From contig NZ_PKRO01000017.1 of assembly GCF_002855495.1 (NCBI RefSeq), positions 1-64,000 of the forward strand: a DNA stretch of 64,000 bases. The letters run 5' to 3'. The notes under the pieces were generated by a model. The model was not told the DNA's origin. It ran no database searches and saw nothing but the letters and a program-made list of their open reading frames with translations. Positions 8,992-17,789 of this stretch are shown piece by piece (within the stretch, counting starts at the first letter, position 1; each line of letters starts with the position of its first letter). The stretch is from Porphyrobacter sp. TH134. Lineage in GTDB: Bacteria > Pseudomonadota > Alphaproteobacteria > Sphingomonadales > Sphingomonadaceae. The position numbers and the translations under genes were made by a program.

Positions 8992-11535
8992 TCAGCGGGT
9001 GGGATGAGCGATGCGCTCGATGGCATCGGCGAGCTGGTGCCCGCGCGCGATCTCGGCATCGATGGCGGCAAAGGTCTGGGGCGAACTCGAGAAGAGCGTT
9101 GCCGAATAGTCATCGAGCACGAGCCGCCCGATCGCCTCGGTCTCCGGCCCCTTGATGAACACCTCGGAATAGTCGCTCCCGGAGCGCTTGAGACTGCGGA
9201 TCAGCGTCTCGGTGCGATCGTCCATATCGAGGCGCTTGCTCGCCTTGAAATCGGCGATCGTCTCCGGCTTCTGCTGGAGGATCAGCATCCAGTCGCTGTT
9301 CTCGAGCGCCGCCGTTGCCCCGTCGGACTTGTAGTAGTCGTTGAGCGACTGGGTAGCGGTCGCCAGCGCGCCGCCATACTTGCGGCAGGTGCGGGCGTAG
9401 GTTTCGACGAATTCACCCATCGAACCGCCCTTGAGCATCGACCAGGCTTCATCGATCAGCAGAAGCTTGCGCAGCGACCTTGGGCTTCGCGTCATGGATT
9501 GGCTGGTCATGAACATGATGGCTGAGAGGACGACGCTGCGCAGATCCTCCCGGCTCGCAAGGTCGGACATCTCGAAGACCGTGAAGTCCGCATCGAGGTC
9601 GAGGCTTGCCTGGCCTTCAAAGAAGGCACCGTAAGTTCCGCCCGCCATGTAGGGGGCAAGCGCGGTTGCGATATCTGCCGCAGTGTCATGGCCGAGACTA
9701 GCCAGCATCTCGCCGACGGTCGTGACCGTGGCAGCCGCGCCGTGCTGCGCCCAGACGAGGTTGACCGCCCGGTCGATCAATCCGCGTTCGGTATCCGTCA
9801 GCTTCGCGCTGTGGCGAGCCATTTGCCCGACGATGGCCTTGATCATCCCGAAGCAGTCGAGGCGGTAGTCCTCGTCTTCCGCGGCGCGGGTGGCATCGAT
9901 CATCGAGAACGGGTTGAGGCAGAAGCCCGCAGCAATCGTGAACTCGACAAAGCGACCGCCCTGCAGCTTGACCGAGTGCTCGAAGCTGCGGCCATCGTCG
10001 ATCACGACAACCTGTGCGCCGGCGCCGCGCAGCGCGGCGCACATCTCCTGGAGCAGCACCGACTTCCCCGATCCCGACTTGCCGCAGATCGCAACATTGT
10101 GGTTGCCGGCCTCGTTCTCGAACGGCGACCAGAAGAAGGGCTGGCCCCGCCGTCCGACGAACAGCAGGTGGGGGTGGGCGCTGCCGAGATACTCGCCCTG
10201 CATGGGCGCGATGTTGGCTGCGGTCGTCGATAGCACGGTCTTGAACCGCTTCAGCCGTTCCATATCGGCGCCGAGCCCGTCAGCCAGGGTGAGCGGCATC
10301 GCGGCGAGCAATCCCTGGATCTGGAGGTAGCGCTCGTCCGTAAGGTCCCAGCCCGCCGCCTTGTAGATCGATTTGATCGCGCGTTCGTGGCGGTCGCCCT
10401 GGCCCAGTGGCGAATAGGTCGTCACACCGTAGAAGACCCGCACGAGACGGCGGCCTTCCTGGAGCTCGGCCTGAACATGCTGCCACTCGGCGGCCTGTTC
10501 GCCGATCCGAGGCAGGAACCGCGCGCTGCGGGTCCCGGCGAGGCTGGTCGTCCGCATGAACTTGAATCCGGCCTTCGCCGATGCAGCCTCCTGGTCCGGA
10601 TAGACGAGACACAGCATGGTTGCGGCGGGGCAGGGGAAGCGCAGCTTGTCGGTGAACAGGTCGCCGATCAGCCGCGCGCATTCCCACGGGGCCCAGCGCG
10701 ATGGCATGTTGCGTACGGCAAAATGCCGGACATCGAAGGCATCGGGATAGACGGTCCCGATCTCGGGCACGCCGTCATTGACCTTGCCAGTGGGGCGGAA
10801 ACGCTCGGTCACGAGTCGCATGCGATCTTCAGCTACCACCAGTTCGATGTCGTGGCGGATCGCCTGGGAGGCGATTGGATCATTCGGGTTGTAGGGCACC
10901 GCATCGTCCTGCGGGGCGGTGGTGGGAGAAGTTAGATCATCGATGACAGCGATGAGCGCTTCCGGCCCGACTTCGACCACGCCGAGATTGAGCGACTTGA
11001 GCATCGCCACCAGGCCATCGCGGGTCTGCTTGAGATCCTCATTGCTGACCGACTTGGAGGTCGGCACCCCGACCGAGACGATCACCTGGTGATGCCGCGC
11101 ATGGAAGGGCGCGTCCGCCGAGCCGGACTCCCATACGAGCGAATAGAGCCGCCGCGCCCGGTGCCGGGCAATTGCCTCGTACACGCCGCCCTGGATGTAG
11201 CGTGGGGCGAACCACGGGGCGATGATCCTGCTGATGCGCGGGCTTGCAAGGTGGAGTACCTGAAGGCAAGCGCCTGCTGGCAGTCCTTCCGAGAAGAACT
11301 GTCCCAGGATTTCCCCGGTGCGCTCGTCGGCTCCGATCAGCGGCGTAACCGAAAGGACAAAGCCCTTCGAGCGTGCGTTGAAGTAAAGGCGGGTTGCCGG
11401 ATCGTAGACCCGGTAGGGGAGCCAGTCGGAGAGCATGTCGACCATGAGCTGCGGGCGGGCATTGTCGGCGTGCTCGGCATCACCCAGCAATCCGCTGAGC
11501 AGCCGATCGACGACGGTCTTGAGTTGTTCGGCCAT
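8992..11535 (-). CDS. traC: TraC, T4SS ATPase (VirB4 family)
   Basis: TraC is the VirB4-type cytoplasmic ATPase that powers pilus assembly. The 847 residues contain Walker A GKSGSGKS near 485-492, Walker B KLLLIDEAW near 715, and the family segment TATQSLNDYY between Walker B and the C terminus. The N-terminal half is the usual TraC/VirB4 domain. Length agrees with F TraC (about 875). I choose ATG 11535, with AGGAG eight bases upstream and a TGATG overlap with traV; a GTG one codon earlier is also possible. Expected at the inner membrane, docked to TraB/TraL. Confidence 0.95.
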   Translation of the reverse strand: MAEQLKTVVDRLLSGLLGDAEHADNARPQLMVDMLSDWLPYRVYDPATRLYFNARSKGFVLSVTPLIGADERTGEILGQFFSEGLPAGACLQVLHLASPRISRIIAPWFAPRYIQGGVYEAIARHRARRLYSLVWESGSADAPFHARHHQVIVSVGVPTSKSVSNEDLKQTRDGLVAMLKSLNLGVVEVGPEALIAVIDDLTSPTTAPQDDAVPYNPNDPIASQAIRHDIELVVAEDRMRLVTERFRPTGKVNDGVPEIGTVYPDAFDVRHFAVRNMPSRWAPWECARLIGDLFTDKLRFPCPAATMLCLVYPDQEAASAKAGFKFMRTTSLAGTRSARFLPRIGEQAAEWQHVQAELQEGRRLVRVFYGVTTYSPLGQGDRHERAIKSIYKAAGWDLTDERYLQIQGLLAAMPLTLADGLGADMERLKRFKTVLSTTAANIAPMQGEYLGSAHPHLLFVGRRGQPFFWSPFENEAGNHNVAICGKSGSGKSVLLQEMCAALRGAGAQVVVIDDGRSFEHSVKLQGGRFVEFTIAAGFCLNPFSMIDATRAAEDEDYRLDCFGMIKAIVGQMARHSAKLTDTERGLIDRAVNLVWAQHGAAATVTTVGEMLASLGHDTAADIATALAPYMAGGTYGAFFEGQASLDLDADFTVFEMSDLASREDLRSVVLSAIMFMTSQSMTRSPRSLRKLLLIDEAWSMLKGGSMGEFVETYARTCRKYGGALATATQSLNDYYKSDGATAALENSDWMLILQQKPETIADFKASKRLDMDDRTETLIRSLKRSGSDYSEVFIKGPETEAIGRLVLDDYSATLFSSSPQTFAAIDAEIARGHQLADAIERIAHPTR

Positions 11536-12344
11536 CACTTGGGCTCCTTCGGCTGGGAGGTGCTGACGATCGGCTGTTCGCCGGATCTGACTGCCGGGCG
11601 GATTGCAGCTTTCGCGGCTTCAATCGCCGCTGCGCTCGGGAAAAGCGGAGCGCTCTGCCCCGCCTCAGGCCGAGGGGCTCGATCACGAAGGCGAGGCGAC
11701 GTGTCGAACCCCTCGACCGCCGGTGCCTTGGCACCGGCAACGGCCTCGCGCGCCGTGGAGGGGAGGACCAGCGGCGAGGCATCTGAAGTTTCGTTGAAGG
11801 GACTGGGGGCATCGGCGCCCGAGCTGCCGCCAGCCTGACCCGCGTCGTCGCGTGCAGACGAGAAGGGCGACGCCTCATCAGGTGCGTTCGGGTCTCCCTC
11901 CGCGCCGTCCGGTGCAGGGGCTCTCTGAGCGGCTTTCAGCTGCCGACGGACCTGGCGCATCAGGGATCCGCCCTGGTCCTCACCCGCCTTGCGGCGCAGC
12001 TCGGTGGCCCAGCGCGGATTTTCGACGACGGTCCAGGCGACCGCTTCGTCATGCAGCGTTCCAGCTTCATCGACATGAGCGGGGAAGACGACGCGCAAGG
12101 TGCGTTCCGCTGTGCGGCTGGTGTCGGCATCCACGACGCCTGACTTCTGCCGCGCGTCAGCATGGAGCAGCGTGCCGTTCGACAGATTGTCCGTCGCCTT
12201 GGCATCGATGACGTGAGCCGGTGCGCAGTCGCCCTTCGGCGCGCGGCAGGTGAAATCGCCCTCGACGTTGGTGCCGAACGTGGCGCAGCCACTGGCAAGA
12301 CCGGCCAGACAGGCGCAGGCAAGGAGACGTGTCGGAAAACGCAT
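11535..12344 (-). CDS. traV: TraV-like outer-membrane lipoprotein
   Basis: TraV is the lipoprotein that, with TraB and TraK, forms the outer-membrane core of the F-type T4SS. From ATG 12344 the protein has 269 residues: a lipoprotein signal with the lipobox LASGC at about residue 20, then FGTNVEGDFTCRAPKGDC, the short Cys-containing TraV signature. The remainder is low-complexity, rich in Pro, Ser, Ala and Asp, and longer than F TraV (about 171 residues). The C terminus STSQPKEPK is disordered. An upstream in-frame start at 12446 only shadows the dsbC-like gene. It is followed directly by traC. Confidence 0.82.
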   Translation of the reverse strand: MRFPTRLLACACLAGLASGCATFGTNVEGDFTCRAPKGDCAPAHVIDAKATDNLSNGTLLHADARQKSGVVDADTSRTAERTLRVVFPAHVDEAGTLHDEAVAWTVVENPRWATELRRKAGEDQGGSLMRQVRRQLKAAQRAPAPDGAEGDPNAPDEASPFSSARDDAGQAGGSSGADAPSPFNETSDASPLVLPSTAREAVAGAKAPAVEGFDTSPRLRDRAPRPEAGQSAPLFPSAAAIEAAKAAIRPAVRSGEQPIVSTSQPKEPK

Positions 12345-12348
12345 GGGT

Positions 12349-13263
12349 CTATCCTTTGGGAGCAGGGGTGGGGGCCCGGTTGGGGCCAGCGCGCAGGAAG
12401 TCCCGGAGCACGGCGGCAGGCCGAAAGCCTTCGAGAACAGCGCCATCGGCGGGGCGCACGATCACAGGTGTGCCGCCAAAGCCGTGGGCGCGCGCGAAGG
12501 CCTCGTTGGCATCGAGCCCGCTTGTGTCGCAGGGTTTGGGATTGGCGAGCGCCAGACCCGAATAGGCCATATGCAGCGCCAGCTCAGGCCGTGGCGAGCA
12601 CAGAACCCGTTCAGCATCGCGCCGGCTTTCGGCCCCGAAGATCGAGATCGGCCGCTCTTCAACCCGCGCTCCGATCGCCTTCAATTCGGCCTCGAGCTTC
12701 TTGCAATAGCCGCAGTGGAAGTCCGAAAAGACGACGACACGCGGACCATCGGCCGGCCCCCAGGTGATCGCGCCTTTGGCGGGAAGATTGCTGAGCGGGA
12801 CATGTCGCGGTGCCGCGTTTCGATCTGAAGCTGCGGCTGCGCTCGGACCGCCTTCCGATTGCGTCTCGGGATTGCTGCGCCGCGCTGCCCCTGCTGCCAG
12901 CAGGTCCGGATTGAGGGCAAGCAACCGGGCAGCCGTCAGATCCTGACGGGCTTCCATGTCGTAGACCCGGCCGATCACCAGATACTTTGCGGCCCGGTCG
13001 ACGTAGAAGAGCGTCGATTTGGACGCGACCTCGCACAGGCCGCCAAGGCCCTTGCAGTTGATCGCGTCGATCGGCGTCTTGGGCAGGCGCAGCTTGAGCG
13101 CCTCTCGAACTTTCGCCGTGTCTGGAGCGGCAGCAGGGGCTGCAAGGCTTGCCACACCCCATCCCGTCGCGGCCGACACGGCGATGATCGCCGTCAGTCC
13201 GGCGCTGGCACGCAACCAGCGGCGCCGACGATTGTCCTGCTCGAGGAGAGTATTTTCGATCAT
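12349..13263 (-). CDS. DsbC-like thiol:disulfide isomerase, membrane-anchored
   Basis: Periplasmic disulfide isomerase/thioredoxin-fold protein of the DsbC family, expected to fold the Cys-rich TraN, TraU and TraH. The 304 residues show a transmembrane anchor at about 18-40 instead of a cleaved signal, a DsbC N-terminal dimerisation-like region (APDTAKVREALKLRLPKTPI), a low-complexity linker (130-150), and the catalytic domain VVFSDFHCGYCKKL with CGYC at 184-187. The cis-Pro loop is GGTPVIV near 266. The start ATG 13263 overlaps the traB stop (ATGA). The anchor and the linker distinguish it from soluble housekeeping DsbC. Often called TrbB- or DsbC-type in conjugative operons. Confidence 0.85.
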   Translation of the reverse strand: MIENTLLEQDNRRRRWLRASAGLTAIIAVSAATGWGVASLAAPAAAPDTAKVREALKLRLPKTPIDAINCKGLGGLCEVASKSTLFYVDRAAKYLVIGRVYDMEARQDLTAARLLALNPDLLAAGAARRSNPETQSEGGPSAAAASDRNAAPRHVPLSNLPAKGAITWGPADGPRVVVFSDFHCGYCKKLEAELKAIGARVEERPISIFGAESRRDAERVLCSPRPELALHMAYSGLALANPKPCDTSGLDANEAFARAHGFGGTPVIVRPADGAVLEGFRPAAVLRDFLRAGPNRAPTPAPKG

Positions 13264-14600
13264 TGGGAGTTCCTCACGTAGACGCCGTCGAGAAACACGA
13301 TCTCGACATCGATGCCGGTCGGCATCTCGACGACGGGTTGGTACTGTTCGGCGCGCTCGATCAGGTATTTGCTGACCGTGTCGGCAGCGTCGGCGGCGCC
13401 TTGGCCAAGCCCGCCACCGAGAATGTCGCCGGCTGAGAGCTTGGAGCGACTGCCGTCGGGGTTGGTCGTGACGCCGGAAAAGACGCTGTTGGCATTGGCC
13501 GAGAAGCCGCGCCCGAAGCCGCCGACGATCCCGGCCAGCAGGGCCTGGCTGACGAGGCTGCCTTCGCGGCTTACGACGCGGCCGCGGACCCCGGACTTGC
13601 CAGCGAAGCTGATGAAGCCTTTGACCTCGCTCACTGCGACCCTGCCGCCAGGCTGATCGCAGGTCATCCGGGCGAGCTTCACATAGACCTTCTCACTGCT
13701 GAGATCCCCGCGTGCCGCGCCGTTGACGACGCAGCCCTGGATCCGGGTGGTCAGAACCTTTCCGTTCTGCATGACCGAACGAGCAGGGCCGGTAATCCGA
13801 AGCACCACAGGCAGCGGATCGGTCTGGCTGGCGACACCTGCCGAGGCATCGACGCCGACGATTACGCGTGCCGGCGCGTAGGAGTTGGGCGGCAGATAAT
13901 CGGGCGAATCCTCGACGACGACCGGTGGCGCATCGGGCCGGCCCACTCTCAGACCACTGGTCCCTGCCTTGTCGGAGCTGAAGCTCATCAGCTTCACCTC
14001 GCCGGGCGAAGGGATCATGCCGCCCTGCGGATCACCGGCTGCGGCGCCGGTACCGGTTTGAGGTGACCGGGCCCTTGCGTCATAGCCGCCTGCCTGCGGC
14101 CCATAAGCCGGTGGCGGTACAGCCGGTGCCGGTGATGCAGGCTGCGCGGCAAGCCGGGTCTTGAGCTCGGCGTTCTCTGCCGAGATAGCATCGATCGCAG
14201 CCTGTCCATCGACACGCATGGCCTGGTTTTCGGCTTTGAGTGCCGCCAGCTGCGCTTCGATCTCGCTTCGCGGGATGCTGCCGTCTTTCAGCGCCTTCTG
14301 TTCGCGCGTGACTGCATCCAGCCGGTTGCCATAGGTCGCGACGAACTCGCGCTGGGACAGGTCGCGGTTGACCAGGCCTGCCGTGTCGATCGTCTGCGCC
14401 GCATTGGGATCGCCGGTCTTGGCCTTGTCGTCGCCGCCAAGGATGAACCAGCTTCCGCCGATGAGGGCGAGTGCTCCCAGCGACCCCAGCAGCAGCTTCT
14501 GACGGCGCGCGGTGCGGGCGTTGAGCCCGGAAAGTTCGGACGATGCCGCGCTCTCGGCCTGCAAAGGGGCAGTGCTTGGCGTATGGGTTGCATCAGTCAT
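13260..14600 (-). CDS. traB: TraB, T4SS core-complex protein (VirB10-like)
   Basis: TraB is the VirB10-like bridge between the inner and outer membrane of the T4SS. The start at ATG 14600 gives 446 residues: an N-terminal cytoplasmic tail, one transmembrane helix (about 37-55, LLLGSLGALALIGGSWFIL), and a predicted coiled coil (75-140). A Pro/Gly-rich linker follows, then the C-terminal core domain with PPNSYAPARVIVGVDASAG and the later antenna-like region. The GGFGRGFSANANSVF stretch is typical of TraB. An ATG at 14630 would add ten residues. The gene overlaps traK by 8 bp, and its stop overlaps the DsbC-like start. Confidence 0.92.
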   Translation of the reverse strand: MTDATHTPSTAPLQAESAASSELSGLNARTARRQKLLLGSLGALALIGGSWFILGGDDKAKTGDPNAAQTIDTAGLVNRDLSQREFVATYGNRLDAVTREQKALKDGSIPRSEIEAQLAALKAENQAMRVDGQAAIDAISAENAELKTRLAAQPASPAPAVPPPAYGPQAGGYDARARSPQTGTGAAAGDPQGGMIPSPGEVKLMSFSSDKAGTSGLRVGRPDAPPVVVEDSPDYLPPNSYAPARVIVGVDASAGVASQTDPLPVVLRITGPARSVMQNGKVLTTRIQGCVVNGAARGDLSSEKVYVKLARMTCDQPGGRVAVSEVKGFISFAGKSGVRGRVVSREGSLVSQALLAGIVGGFGRGFSANANSVFSGVTTNPDGSRSKLSAGDILGGGLGQGAADAADTVSKYLIERAEQYQPVVEMPTGIDVEIVFLDGVYVRNSQ

Positions 14601-15348
14601 GGCCGGTCTCCCCGCTTGCGCCGACAACAAAGGCCGTGGTGCTGGCCCCGGGTTCGAGCTTTGGCTCGGCGATCGAGACGGCGAGCGTGTCGCGTGGTGC
14701 GAGATCGCGTTCGGCGAGCGTCACGCTCTTCGATCCGCGATTGTGGATGCGGACGACTTTGCCGGTGAGGCTGGCGCCGCGATAATCGGCGATGAGCTGG
14801 AGCTCGAGATCGCCGACCCGAGCGGGCATTGCGGTAGCCTGGTGGACCTCGAAGCCATCGACCGAACGGTCATTGGCCATCGCCTGGATGAGCCGGACGG
14901 CGCTTGTCTCGAGTGGGGTCTGGCTTTCCCAATCCGCCGCCCGGTTCTTCGCGATGGCGGGGTTGGTGATGAAGACCTGGGTCGCCGGAATTTGCTCAAC
15001 CCGGCACGCGACCTTGTAGACGAAGCCCTTCTTCGTGGTGGTGAAAAAGCTGATCGACCGTGCCGCGTACGTTTCCGGCACCGACACATAGATGTCGCCG
15101 CGCACCGGCTCGTTAGTCACTGCAAAGTCGTTGTAGGGTGTGCCGGTCGAGATCTTCGAGACGCTGGCGAACTGGTCGTCGACCAATGCGAAGCGGGTCA
15201 GCTCTCGCGCTGAAACGCTGCACTCGATTCCGGCGCCGTCAGCCGTTTGCTTGAACTGGTCGGCGGCATGAGCGGGGGATGCTGCGGTGAGCAGAGCGGC
15301 CGCGCTCAGAAATAGACCCCGTGTATGGGTCCCTTTTCGGTAAGCCAT
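14593..15348 (-). CDS. traK: TraK, T4SS core-complex secretin-like protein (VirB9-like)
   Basis: TraK is the periplasmic/outer-membrane VirB9-like component that joins TraV and TraB in the core complex. The 251-residue product has a signal peptide cleaved near SPAHAAD and an all-beta pattern. Family landmarks are ECSVSARELTRFAL, the mid-region IYVSVPE and the C-terminal VVRIHNRGSKSVTLAE. ATG 15348 has AGGAGG seven bases upstream and a TGATG overlap with traE; a GTG one codon earlier is also available. Size fits F TraK (about 242). Confidence 0.9.
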   Translation of the reverse strand: MAYRKGTHTRGLFLSAAALLTAASPAHAADQFKQTADGAGIECSVSARELTRFALVDDQFASVSKISTGTPYNDFAVTNEPVRGDIYVSVPETYAARSISFFTTTKKGFVYKVACRVEQIPATQVFITNPAIAKNRAADWESQTPLETSAVRLIQAMANDRSVDGFEVHQATAMPARVGDLELQLIADYRGASLTGKVVRIHNRGSKSVTLAERDLAPRDTLAVSIAEPKLEPGASTTAFVVGASGETGHD

Positions 15349-15920
15349 CACTGGGCCTCCTTCGATTTGTCCTGTGGGGGGAGCTGGGCGAACCCGGAGA
15401 GCGCGAGGCGCAGGCCGCGGTAAGTCCAGCTGAAGCGGAAACGGCGCTCGTCGCTGGCAATCACCTGCGCGCCGACGAAGGTCTTAAGCGTGCCGGTCAC
15501 ATCCGATGTCAGACCCTTGGGATCGACAGTCATCGACCGGATCACGAATGCCTGGGTGACATCCGAGCCCCGCTGCTCTTCGACGATCCGGACGAGTTCG
15601 GCCTTGAGGCGGCCATAGCTTCCGGGATCTGCCAGCTTCAGGATCTCGTTCATCCAGTAATCGAGGCCCTCGGGGCTGCGATTGAGGAGAACAAGGGCGG
15701 CATCGCGGGTGACGAGCTCGAGATAGTCGGCCTCGACCCCGGCACTGCTCACCGTGAGCTGTTTGGGAACGGTCGGAACCAGCACCACTTCGCGGTCGCG
15801 GGTGGCAGCAAGGCTACCGGCGATGACCATTGCGAGGCCTAGGCCAGCGCTAGTGAGCGCAAAGAGGTTGCGCTGGCGCAGCAGCGATTGCTGGCGTTCG
15901 TGAGAAATGTCGGAATACAT
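15348..15920 (-). CDS. traE: TraE, T4SS inner-membrane protein (VirB8-like)
   Basis: TraE is a bitopic VirB8-like protein of the pilus assembly platform. From ATG 15920 it has 190 residues: a cytoplasmic start (MYSDISHERQQSLLRQRN), one transmembrane helix (20-40), and a periplasmic domain with the family segments VVLVPTVPKQLTVS and RFRFSWTYRGLRL. Length equals the F protein (188). A 271-codon frame beginning at 16163 only shadows traL. It starts 11 bp after traL and its stop overlaps traK. Confidence 0.92.
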   Translation of the reverse strand: MYSDISHERQQSLLRQRNLFALTSAGLGLAMVIAGSLAATRDREVVLVPTVPKQLTVSSAGVEADYLELVTRDAALVLLNRSPEGLDYWMNEILKLADPGSYGRLKAELVRIVEEQRGSDVTQAFVIRSMTVDPKGLTSDVTGTLKTFVGAQVIASDERRFRFSWTYRGLRLALSGFAQLPPQDKSKEAQ

Positions 15921-15931
15921 GAAAGTGCCCC

Positions 15932-16219
15932 TCAACCGGCGAGTAGTCGGCAGTGAGAAGGCGGCGTTGCCTTGAGGCCCAGAAATCCTGCAGGCAGATA
16001 CCAGTATGCGGCGTGGGCTACCCAGGAGCTGGCGCGTCCTGCTTTTGCCTTTCGCAATGCGAACCAGGCGCCGAAGGCGACTATAATGCCGATAAAGATA
16101 TGCTGGGTGAGGATCCCCCAGGTGAAGGGGGCCAACATTCCCGCGAACTCGTCGATGGTCCAAAAGCCGATAAGCTCCGGGTCATCGAGCCGCCGAGGAA
16201 TGATGTATGGGTCTGCCAT
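15932..16219 (-). CDS. traL: TraL, T4SS inner-membrane protein (VirB3-like)
   Basis: TraL is a small VirB3-like inner-membrane protein linked to the TraC ATPase. The 95 residues begin MADPYIIPRRLDDPELIGFW, the characteristic TraL opening, followed by two adjacent hydrophobic segments (about 27-50 and 68-85). F TraL is 91 residues. It lies between traA (26 bp upstream) and traE (11 bp downstream), as in F. The C terminus (TPPSHCRLLAG) is hydrophilic. Confidence 0.93.
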   Translation of the reverse strand: MADPYIIPRRLDDPELIGFWTIDEFAGMLAPFTWGILTQHIFIGIIVAFGAWFALRKAKAGRASSWVAHAAYWYLPAGFLGLKATPPSHCRLLAG

Positions 16220-16245
16220 GGCGACGCCGCCTTCCCTTGCCGCGC

Positions 16246-16575
16246 TCAGATGACCGCGGTCACGACCGAGGTGACGATCGGAACACCCGTGCCGACACCG
16301 ATGCCGACACCCACCGGAACGGCGACCTGGCCGAGCGAAAAACGCCCGGATGCCAGACCGATTAGGCCGCCAGCGAGGCTGAGAACCGTGATGATCTTGC
16401 CGCCCGAGCCTTCCAGAAAGTCCGTGAACTTCGTGAGGGCAGGGGTGAAGGTCGTGTCAGCGCCGGCATAGGCGGCGCTCGCCGCAAGCGCCGCGATTGC
16501 GACCGGGATGGCAATGTTGAGGGTCTTGCCGAGACCCTTGACGCTGGCGCGCCTGGGGAGGGTGAGAGACTGCAT
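16246..16575 (-). CDS. traA: TraA-like conjugative pilin precursor
   Basis: First gene of the transfer operon and the likely propilin. The 109 residues have a long basic leader, a hydrophobic stretch (IAIPVAIAALAASA) ending in an AYA-GAD cleavage site near residue 38, and a mature part of about 71 residues with two hydrophobic helices joined by a short polar loop (SGRFSLG). This matches F pilin (70 residues mature). Loss of the leader would need a signal peptidase; the S26 protein of the operon could contribute. An inverted repeat lies just upstream. Pilin sequence is poorly conserved, so the call relies on architecture and on its position before traL. Confidence 0.82.
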   Translation of the reverse strand: MQSLTLPRRASVKGLGKTLNIAIPVAIAALAASAAYAGADTTFTPALTKFTDFLEGSGGKIITVLSLAGGLIGLASGRFSLGQVAVPVGVGIGVGTGVPIVTSVVTAVI

Positions 16576-16600
16576 GTGAAGCTCCGGTTGGAGGGGTGGT

Positions 16601-16624
16601 CACAGCGTTCTTGCGTTCGCTGTG
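16601..16624 (-). promoter_or_regulatory. Inverted repeat in the traA leader
   Basis: CACAGCG and CGCTGTG form a perfect 7-bp inverted repeat separated by 10 bases, ending 26 bp before the traA start. It could be an operator for one of the divergent regulators or an RNA hairpin in the operon leader that affects pilin translation. No clear -35/-10 pair could be assigned. Confidence 0.4.
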
Positions 16625-16925
16625 TGTTCCACATGCATCTAGGAAATGGTCGTAGGAAAGTGTTCATCGGCAATACCGCCTGGAGGTGGAAGGATGCGGA
16701 CGCATCTTTTCCAGTCCAGCGCTTGAATTCGACGATAATGACGTAAATTCGGTCTTTTTGTGTCGGTAAAAGCCGTCACGGCAGCCGGTATTTGGCGACG
16801 AATCGGATAGAGGAACTGATTCGCCTCTAAACGAGATGTTCCGTTTATGTTCTTTTCGTTTTCCTACATGGGATGCTTCGCGTTATGCCTGCGAGTCGCA
16901 CCAGTGCAGAACCTAGGAGACAACC
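16625..16925. promoter_or_regulatory. Divergent control region between traA and the HTH gene
   Basis: About 300 bp without a gene, more AT-rich than its flanks. It must hold the promoters for the tra operon (leftward) and for the regulator gene (rightward). It contains an inverted repeat CGAATC-N13-GATTCG at 16799-16823 that could be a regulator operator. No convincing oriT nick site or full sigma-70 promoter was identified by eye. Confidence 0.45.
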
Positions 16926-17387
16926 ATGCACCATCCAACCGCCGCCGCCAGACCGGCCAATGAAAGCCTGGCACGCGTGCTCGCTCATGCGATCGATGTC
17001 GGCGGCAAACCCCGCCATAGGATTGCTAGTGAATGCGGAATGCACCGCGAGACCCTGCTTCGCGTTGCGCGCGGCGAGCGGCCTATCGGGCTCGACGAAG
17101 CGGCACTTGTGCTCGCCGCCTGTGGAGCGCACCCTCGCGCGACCATGATCCTTGCTCTTGCCGGGCAGGAAGACCTCGCCTGCGAGTGGATGCATGGCGA
17201 GATGGGCGAATTTCTCGAAGAGTTTTTCACTAGCCTTCCAGTCCATCTTCAGCGGACCCTCGGGCGACGGATCGAGGATCTCCGGCCGCGGTGGGCCAAC
17301 GGCACCTCACAGTTCGTGGCGCGGATGCTAGCCAAGCACATCGATGATTTTGTGGGCCGCGACATCGCGATGGCGCTGTCGCGGTAA
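16926..17387 (+). CDS. HTH-type regulator divergent from the tra operon
   Basis: A 153-residue protein with an N-terminal helix-turn-helix-like stretch around 25-55 (HRIASECGMHRETLLRVARGERPIGLDEA), in the manner of Cro/CI-type readers. It is followed by an alpha-helical C-terminal part of unknown role. It reads away from traA across a shared control region and has a good ribosome site (AGGAGA) before ATG 16926. By position it most likely controls the conjugation operon. The exact HTH subfamily is uncertain and DNA binding is inferred from sequence pattern only. Confidence 0.6.
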   Translation: MHHPTAAARPANESLARVLAHAIDVGGKPRHRIASECGMHRETLLRVARGERPIGLDEAALVLAACGAHPRATMILALAGQEDLACEWMHGEMGEFLEEFFTSLPVHLQRTLGRRIEDLRPRWANGTSQFVARMLAKHIDDFVGRDIAMALSR

Positions 17388-17433
17388 ATCCCAAAGTTCG
17401 GAGGGGACCGAACCCAAGCGAATGAGATCAGCA

Positions 17434-17664
17434 ATGTCGCTTTCTAATCAGGACACATCGAATACCCCTCAGCTTGCCGCAGCTGTGCCCGCCCGGTTTC
17501 TCCGCCTTCCGGAGGTCATCGCGCGGGTCGGGCTGCGCCGCTCCGCCATATATCAACGTATGAGCGAGGGGCGGTTCCCACGGTCGCGATCGCTAGGGCC
17601 GAAATGTGTCGTGTGGGTCGAAGCGGAAATCGACGACTGGATGCACGAGATCGTATCAAGCTGA
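17434..17664 (+). CDS. AlpA-family phage/ICE-type transcriptional regulator
   Basis: Short winged-helix/MerR-like AlpA protein, a family of activators of excision or transfer genes in prophages and integrated elements. With the ATG at 17434 it has 76 residues. The AlpA signature is clear: FLRLPEVIARVGLRRSAIYQRMSEGRFPRS, then LGPKCVVWVEAEIDDWM. An ATG four codons earlier (17422) is an alternative; neither has a strong Shine-Dalgarno. It lies 46 bp after the HTH gene and is probably co-transcribed with it. Supports the view that this is an integrated mobile element. Confidence 0.8.
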   Translation: MSLSNQDTSNTPQLAAAVPARFLRLPEVIARVGLRRSAIYQRMSEGRFPRSRSLGPKCVVWVEAEIDDWMHEIVSS

Positions 17665-17789
17665 TTTTTATTCATTGCGGGAAGCGCGGATTGCGACCCA
17701 AAGCCCGTCCCTCACTACTTATCCGTTGAACGCAGGGTATTGACGGATGCTACTGACAGCCCCGGTCAAAACGGACATTTTGCAACACA
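17665..17789. other. Boundary between tra regulators and broken SDR gene
   Basis: No gene seen. The stretch near 17750-17785 (GACAGCCCCGGTCAAAACGG then ACATTTTGCA) has the look of an insertion-sequence end. It immediately precedes the point where the SDR homology begins abruptly. The matching partner end was not found in the window, so this remains a guess. Confidence 0.25.

Noticed and set aside
16625-16925. oriT with nick site
   Set aside because: Inverted repeats are present, but there is no recognisable nick motif and no relaxase gene nearby.
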